A stretch of DNA of 64,000 bases from Glossina fuscipes (lineage: Eukaryota > Arthropoda > Insecta > Diptera > Glossinidae). The notes beneath the pieces were generated by a model. The model was not told where the DNA came from. It saw nothing but the letters and a program-made list of their open reading frames with translations, and ran no database searches. This document shows positions 57,122 to 64,000 of this stretch, one piece after another. The translations under genes were made by a program, and so were the position numbers. Position 1 is the stretch's first letter, and each line of letters begins with the position of its first letter. The stretch is from NCBI RefSeq assembly GCF_014805625.2, contig NW_023998422.1, positions 7,109,521-7,173,520 of the forward strand. Direction: 5' to 3'.

Positions 57122-58970
57122 AGATGATACTTTGAGACGAACACTATTTTGAAATCAACAAGAACGAGCCAATGAAATAAGGGAGTTTTATGGAAATTTC
57201 AACTTTTATAATCTGACGTGGTGAATAAGTATTGAGCTGAGACAGCTTACTCTCGTGACAATAAGTATTCATATATTCCTATAAAGTTTTCACAGCAACG
57301 TTATCTTGTACAAGTTTGCAAATTATCGAGGAAAAGAGTTTGGAATTTGGTTTCTGTTTTGCTATTTTTGAAACAAGAATACGTCTGACGATCTTTTCAC
57401 ACTACTCCTTTCAATTTAGAACTATAAGGATTCTAAGGGAAGTATTCTACACCGTTTAACGAAAGCGTCTTTCCTCGAGCAAACATTCTGCCTTGATAGG
57501 CTTTTGTAAATCGAACACAAATACCAGACTAAAGCCTGATATTTGATTAACCCTCTTACCAGGTACATTTCCAGCTAAATGAAGCTAATTTAATTGATAA
57601 CATTGCCAGATAAATCCTATTGAATCTATTTTGGGTTTGAAGGCCAAATAAATTGAAAGTTCAGTTCCTTTCCAAATGTTCCCGTTTAGGTAAATGCATT
57701 CGGCTTGCGTTCTATCGGAACATTGTCCATAAAAAATCATCAATGTGAAAAAATATTGCTCGTAGTGCCTTAATTAAATGGTCAGGTGATCTGTGCGGTA
57801 TTTTTATTTGCGATAACAATCTATCTTGTCCACAGCCATACTCTTTGTAAACTTTCTACGGAACTTCAAGAGGTAGTATAAGGCGAAAAGTCTATGACTA
57901 CCATAGTTGCAACCAAACAATTCTCCCACAATTAAAGAGAGATAAAATATTGCTTTGCATGTTAAAAGCATTCCTTTCAGAGTTTGTGTTTTTTTCACGT
58001 TAATCAGATGTACTTGAGACGTATGCAAAACTTTAATTGGGACATGAGTATAAGAGATCAGTTCCATTTAGAATTTTAAGCGTCAGTATTTAGCGAGTAA
58101 ATCCAAGTAAATAATTACATTTCTCAAGGCGCTCACAATAAGTAAAAATTTATCTACTATCGATTATCTCTAAAAGCGCTTTACATACATCTTCATCTCT
58201 CGATAATACCCTATGCAGTCGTTGAGGCAAAATATTAAACAGTATGCGTAAGTTTGATATACGACAAGTAAAAATCAAATCTTATTTCATTTATTTAGTG
58301 AATTTTCTTTTACGCTTAAACTTTATCCCATAGCACGTCATAGTCCAATAGATAACATTTTTATTCTAAAAGTAATAAGAAGAAGAAAATTTACATATAT
58401 ATGAAATTAATGTAAGTATTCCTTACCCTTTATTTTATCCAATACTGTAAATTTCATATAGTATTCGTGTATGTATGATAAGTTTAATGCAATCGATGAC
58501 GTTGCTGAAGAAAACTATAAAACGAATCGCTTGTTTCGCAGATTTTCCTTGCAATTTCGCTTTAAGTACGGTGACATGCACGCATATAAAAAACGTAAAC
58601 GTAGACACACACACACACATACAATGACTTTGGAAATCATCAACTGATCAGTCAAACTAAACAAAAAAAAAAAATAAATAAATAAAAAACAAAAAAAAAC
58701 CGAGAAAGAAAAGAAAAAGTGAAGAAAAAACAAAAAGGGAGCAAAAAATCAAAAGAAATAAAAAAATAATCAAATATATATATATATATATGTGTGCATG
58801 TATAAACCACATATTGCACGTATGTGCATACATATGAACAACAAAGATAAACTGGTACAAATGTAAAAATTTTAAGTATAAAACTATTGTGAGTTTTTCA
58901 GATTTTTAGATTTGATTTGTGAAAACGCTTTTGTTGTTGCTGCATATTACATACGCACACACACGAATAT

Positions 58971-58983
<13 letters not shown>

Positions 58984-59030
<47 letters not shown>
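58984..59030. repeat. (TA)n microsatellite
   Basis: TA run followed by a (TG)n stretch; typical unstable simple sequence. Confidence 0.9.
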
Positions 59031-59032
<2 letters not shown>

Positions 59033-62000
59033 GTGTGTGTGTATGTGTATAAATATATATGTATATATATATATATATAAAATTTCAAGCACACACGTAC
59101 CATAGTTGCTGATAAACTTACATACATATCTACGTAAATACTTGCACACACATAGATATGTATTTATATTTACAGTGTTGACATTCTGTTGCCTCAGGAA
59201 CTCAATTTCAAAACTGCAAATCGAAATAACTTTGTCAGCAAGCAGTAGCATGCGTACATTTATTATGCTTGATAGTGGACGTGATCGTCAGTCGATCGTT
59301 CCTATATGAAACAGTGTCGAGTAAAAAGAATCGCTTCACATATTTTCACACAAGGACACAATAAATTTATTAAAGGTGTTTTTTTTTTTTTCTTTCTTTT
59401 TTATCTGCGAAGAGCATTATGAAAAGAATCAATAGAGATGTACATGTCCGTCTGCCTGGCTACAATATTCATCGATTCGTTAACGTCACCTTTAAGATTT
59501 TAAAATTCTGTTCAGAAAAAGAAACAAAACTGTGTATATTCTATATTCTACCATGGTGACCGGTCATTAGTCAGAAGACGCAACAGTTTGTTTTCTTGTC
59601 ATAGTTTTTGTGACTTTTTATCAGTTCTCGTATTGCGAAAGAGTAGTCACAAGGCAATGAGCACAATTTCGTTCGGCAATTAGAACTCTGTAGAAAAACG
59701 AAAAGTGGAAATCGCCTTTTTTTGCCTTTTTTTAAAACAGAGCTAGGCATGATGATCATGGCTATCGCGGGTGGGTGGATAAACTTCCGATATATTGATG
59801 AAAAATTTTACTTCCGACAAAGACTTTCAATAATAGGCACGAGGCTTCACTCCTCTGACATCTGCAAAGATTGCATTGCCAAGACGTACGCTTATCACTA
59901 GACACTAGAAAGAGCTCTGAATAGCTCGTAACTACTCTTGGGATTAGCGTAAAGTTGTTTGAAATAATAGAAAAGCCGAGTCATTCAATTTTTCTTCATT
60001 TAGTTTTTCCCATTTTTCGAAACTTTTTTTTTGTATATTTAACAAAAAGTGTAAGTAGTTCTTCCAGTGCCTCTTCCATCTTCTATTTTCATCTTGTATG
60101 AAATAAATGAAATAAATCGCATTCTTCAGCTAAACAGAGACACAATTAAGCCGAGAGTGACAAATGCACTCACGACGATAACAATTTTTTATGCCAAGAT
60201 GACCCTGAAGTGTATTTTTCGATTCTACCAAAGATTTGACTAAATTCGTTCATCTTTCCATGTTCGTGCAAACGATTGCATTTGCATATATACCAAGATA
60301 TATAACCGTTCGTAACATATATAAAATTGCTCTATTTCCAGAGGATCCATTGAATCCTCTATAAATCTTTCAATTTCTTTGTGGCTAAAATTTTTTTAAA
60401 GAAATAATTTGGATAATGTACGTATTAGACTCGCCTAAGATCGCATTAATGCATCAAAAGATGCTCCTCTCGGTGCGTACTCATTTAAATAATATTGTGA
60501 CTGGCACGAAAAAAAATGAAGTAATTTTTTTTTTTCACAACACTGTATGTTATCTATGTAATTATGTATATGGGGCTATGTGGGGACATATAAATAAATG
60601 CACACACATGCACGCACGTGTAAGAACAGTTCGATGCGAACAGTCAATACATTTTGCTAACAACGTTGATTTTTGTATGATTGTTTATATCCATCATTTA
60701 AAAGATAGAGGGAGTGCATGTGTGTGCACTAAGTTGGTTAGTTTCTGGATAACAATCAAAAGCAAGCGAATGGAGCTCTTCCGACTATATATACATATAT
60801 ATATATATATATATAAAATTGAATATCTGTATCGGTTCAATCATGTTTCCTTAACTATACATTTCACAAGGATTCTCAACTACGTTCCAAAAATTCGATC
60901 ATAAGAACGCTTCCCTTCTAAGACAATAAAATGACTCTGCCATGCGAATAGCAAAACCGAAGCTACTTTCTTTTATTATTTTCTAAGAAAATATTAAACT
61001 TTTAAGAGATGAAAGTCCATAAATTCATGTCAGTTAATTAAGTCACACTATTGCTGAGCCATAACTTACTCCAATTATCGAACATTAGGTTTTACATATT
61101 CCAGACTGATCGATATTAGTATTCGTGCTATTAGTCGACCTATAGTCAGGCTTGATAAGATGTCTATTTTAAAAAAATCATATGTTGCTTTTGAATGTCA
61201 TTACTTTTCATGCTTTTTAGTATGTGTAAGATTGCGATATGGTTGACCTTTTCTTTGTAAAACATGAAATGCTTTTCGCTTTGGCAAAAAAGAAACACAA
61301 AGAATAATAGAAACAAAAGAACATTAAAATCTTAAGCAGCACAGGGTCTTAAAAAGAATTGCTTGTGATCAAAGAAGTGCTTGTTTATGAAAAGAAGCCA
61401 GAACTTTTTTAAGAAGAACCCGGCATTACCCATGAAAACAAAAATAACTTAAGGTTTGAGAGATGACTTTTTCCTTTCTTTATACTGTTCTTTCTTATCT
61501 ATCATTTCTTCATTACTTTCATTTTTTATCAGTCACGCATTTTATTTTTCCTGCATTTATTTCTTCTACCTTCTTTGAGACCTTCTTCTTACTTATTGTG
61601 TTTGCATCGACAAGAAGAAATACTGCTTGGAAGAGGAGCGTGAACGAAAACGAGGAAGGCCTATAGTACTCCTTAAAGTAGTGTTGCACGGGTAATCCTA
61701 CCACTGTCATGAATTTCTTATCCGGACGAACGTCTCATCAATTTGCATCCAGCAAGCATTACTTACCTTCATGGTAACTGTTACTCGAATAGTACAGTGG
61801 ACTCACAAATTTTAAGAAAATAACTTCAGGATGCATGGCTACCGTTCCTGGTGAGGTAAACAGGAAAAGAAATGCCCAAATTAAATCGGAGGCTGAAAGC
61901 AAATATAAAGAGGTTGCTTCCGTCTTAAATAAATAAAGCCAAGCAAAAGCAAACCGCATCAGAACTGTTAGCTAAACTTTTAGGTCACAAATAAAGACCC

Positions 62001-62359
62001 AGTGAGCGCAGCTGGTGACCTAAGCCTTAGTGAGTTGATTTTAGATATGAAAATAGACCGAGTGTAGCAGTTAAAGGAACAAGAAGTTTACCGATGGAAA
62101 AAACGGACGGCAAGGCGTTTAAATAGCATTGAAAAGTGAAGCCGAAGTATGTACAGACAACGTCCATTTTTTCGACATGAAATCTATGGGTATTTTCGAC
62201 TAACCGCATAGCAATTTAAAATCATTGCCAGGTATATATTAAGAACATGTTTTCACTCTCAACAGCATTCACTGAAACTGCAAACTTCACCAGGTTTATT
62301 GTGCAAAAATGTCCCAAATGTGACAAAAGAAAGAGAGGAAAAGAAAAAATCTTAACACA

Positions 62360-62365
62360 TTTATT
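62360..62365 (-). terminator. candidate polyadenylation signal of the right-edge gene
   Basis: TTTATT on the plus strand reads AATAAA on the minus strand, about 225 bases beyond the stop at 62591. Confidence 0.4.
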
Positions 62366-62590
62366 AAATGAGGAGTTTCTGTGCCAAATAGGTAGGTCCA
62401 AGTGAAAACTATAAATTTAGGACAACTGCACTACATATAAGATGAAAGTGTGAAAACAAATAAAAATTTTGTATCGCGTTGCGTAACATGGAATAGTTGT
62501 TCATAACGAGAAATTTTTCATAAGTCAATCCTCGCCTTTTTTAAGGCCAAATGCAAACGCCAAATCGATTTATAAAACATTGCACTCCAC

Positions 62591-64000
62591 TTATATAACG
62601 TCAACGTACATTTTGGGGTTGCCAGCGATGTGTTCTTCCATGATAATTCTCTTCCTTTTCTGCCACTGTTCCAGCTTTGTCATCACCTCCGGTATAATTG
62701 TTTGCACTGCTAAGCGATCCACTTCAGGACCATCACGGAGTTCAACTTGTGTCTTAAAGTTGTAATTAGGAGTATAACCGTTTAATTTAAGGAAATGATC
62801 GAAATAGAATGGTACGATTTGTCTTTGTATATTGTCAACATGGGCGATACTTTCGCGTACATCCGTCATTTGCATTACTTCATCTTCTCCATGGAATGCG
62901 CGGAAGAAAAATTTGGTACGCTCGGATACTTTTGGTTTGGGTTCTTCAATAAGTTTGCGGCGCTTTTTAATAATATAGCGCGGCGGCTTGGCAATTACTT
63001 TCGGTTTTTCATAGGGTGGCTGTAAATTCTTGACAACGTTCTTCATTTCCGACTCTATGCGTCGCTCAATGTGATAGGCCTGATAGGACTGCTTCTCGCG
63101 ATAGGCTCGTTCAGTACGCAAATTATTTTCAATTTTATGACTTACGTCCATTGGGATATTTTCGAATTTGGCTACAATATGGTAAACAAATTAAATTGTC
63201 ATTATCTTCCATTCAAGGAACTTACCTATTAACTCCATAACAACATCGGATATCATGGCCACCATATCGATTGGCTGTAACTCCTGTTCACCGGTTCCTC
63301 TCATGTTCGGTGGCACTACTTCACGCCAAACTTCCCATATAACAGCTCGATCCTTGTTCGCAGTTTCATTATTAAAAGAAAGAGCAATCGGTTCACCTAG
63401 AAAGTTGACAGTGCGGGTTCGCAGCCAACTGGCGCGATCTTCCATGAAGTACAATTTTGCACATTTCCGGTCAACATATTCTTCTTTTTCTGTTAAATCA
63501 TCTACGCACCACTCCTGAAACGTTTCCAGACGATGCTGCAATTCTGTGTGTATGGCCAACGTAAAATGCATTTCCAAAAGCAGAACAAATGTTTTTACCT
63601 TCAAATGTTCAATGCCTCGAAGAAAGCTATCAGCATTTGGAAATACGATCAAATTTGGATATTTATTCGCCAAATATACATTTTCATAGAAAGCTTTAAT
63701 GGCCCAAGCGTCGTCTTTTTCGCGTACTCGCATATTGACTGTACTACGTTTACTGATCGATTCTTCGTAATTCTCCAATTCTATACATTCGCCGTTCTCA
63801 TCCTTTTTAATATGTATCCAATCATGTTCTAGACGCCATTCCTGGTCGGCCATCAGGTAATGAAAATTTTGTAGCATTATGCAAGTTATCCAATGGCCCT
63901 CGATAAACACAATGTCCATATTGAGGATTACGGATTGACGTTCTAACTCTCGAAACTCCGCTTTTAGACGATCTGTTTGATCGTAATAGGATTTCACCTT
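62591..64000 (-). CDS. unrecognised conserved-looking protein, 3' part (two exons, runs off the window)
   Basis: The frame enters from the right edge and runs 64000-63226, then splices (donor ATAG|GTAAGTTCC, acceptor ATTGTAG) to 63171-62591, giving 451 residues plus a stop. No start codon is visible, so the N-terminus is missing. The protein is charged and helical: heptad-like stretches at the start (YYDQTDRLKAEFRELERQS), a Trp-rich central part, a basic, Pro-rich patch (KPKVIAKPPRYIIKKRRKL), and a helical end (EVMTKLEQWQKRKRIIMEEH). There is no signal peptide or membrane segment in the visible part. The style recalls axonemal or sperm-tail coiled-coil proteins, but I cannot place it in a family. 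Confidence 0.8.

Larger units (their letters stand above)
50512..62590. other. mAChR-A 3' UTR and long spacer
   Basis: Twelve kilobases without a recognised conserved gene. AT-rich sequence with AATAAA hexamers near 53037-53060 could be the distal end of the receptor transcript. Other contents: a non-LTR tail (51234-51460), dispersed-repeat fragments (53385-53605, 55835-55960), several microsatellites, and an unidentified minus-strand frame at 56783-57121. The 57200-58400 and 59200-62350 stretches show nothing I can name. Confidence 0.5.

Noticed and set aside
58657..59251. Minus-strand frames full of Phe, Ile-Tyr and Val-Cys repeats
   Set aside because: Direct translation of A-rich, (TA)n and (CA)n simple sequence.
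60416..60904. 162-residue plus-strand frame
   Set aside because: Runs through a (TA)n microsatellite and has the His/Tyr/Ile-rich composition of AT-rich noise.

Overview
The window is nuclear DNA from an AT-rich dipteran, most likely a cyclorrhaphan fly. Four genes match Drosophila families exon by exon, the introns are long and full of decayed transposons, and there are two assembly gaps (34445-34454 and 48994-49393). I cannot name the species. A tsetse/muscoid or tephritid-type fly fits better than Drosophila because introns and spacers are long, but that is inference.

Layout, left to right. (1) 977-1192 may hold the last exon of an unidentified plus-strand gene. (2) 1658-4284 (minus) is a complete four-exon Diap2, an inhibitor of apoptosis with three BIR domains, a UBA-like region and a RING. 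(3) 4285-10049 is a gene-poor spacer with a dead Tc1-like transposon. (4) 10050-29606 (plus) is slik, the STE20-family kinase of the SLK/LOK group. It has ten exons in the long form and two mutually exclusive last exons: a proximal one encoding a 355-residue tail and a distal one encoding a 49-residue tail, about 6 kb apart. (5) 34457-35461 (plus) is an uninterrupted NAD-dependent isocitrate dehydrogenase alpha-like frame beside a 10-base gap, probably a divergent paralogue. (6) 45683-50511 (plus) is the muscarinic acetylcholine receptor mAChR-A in at least four coding exons; one more small exon is probably lost in the 400-base gap. (7) 62591-64000 (minus) is the 3' part of an unrecognised gene that runs off the right edge.

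The genes are ordinary single-copy eukaryotic genes. They are not an operon and have no evident shared pathway (cell death/immune signalling, cortical kinase signalling, mitochondrial TCA metabolism, neuronal GPCR signalling).

The rest is spacer and intron. It holds a short mariner-like MITE with 36-bp terminal inverted repeats, degraded Tc1, mariner and non-LTR fragments, two tRNA-headed SINE-like units, about ten fragments of one dispersed repeat family, a 180-bp inverted repeat just upstream of the receptor, and many microsatellites. I see no convincing tRNA or rRNA gene, no CRISPR array and no prokaryotic element. I found no clear previously undescribed system. The best leads are the in-frame UGA reading frame inside slik, the frame-shifting micro-exon in slik, the IDH paralogue, and the small Cys-rich frame at 40529-40825.
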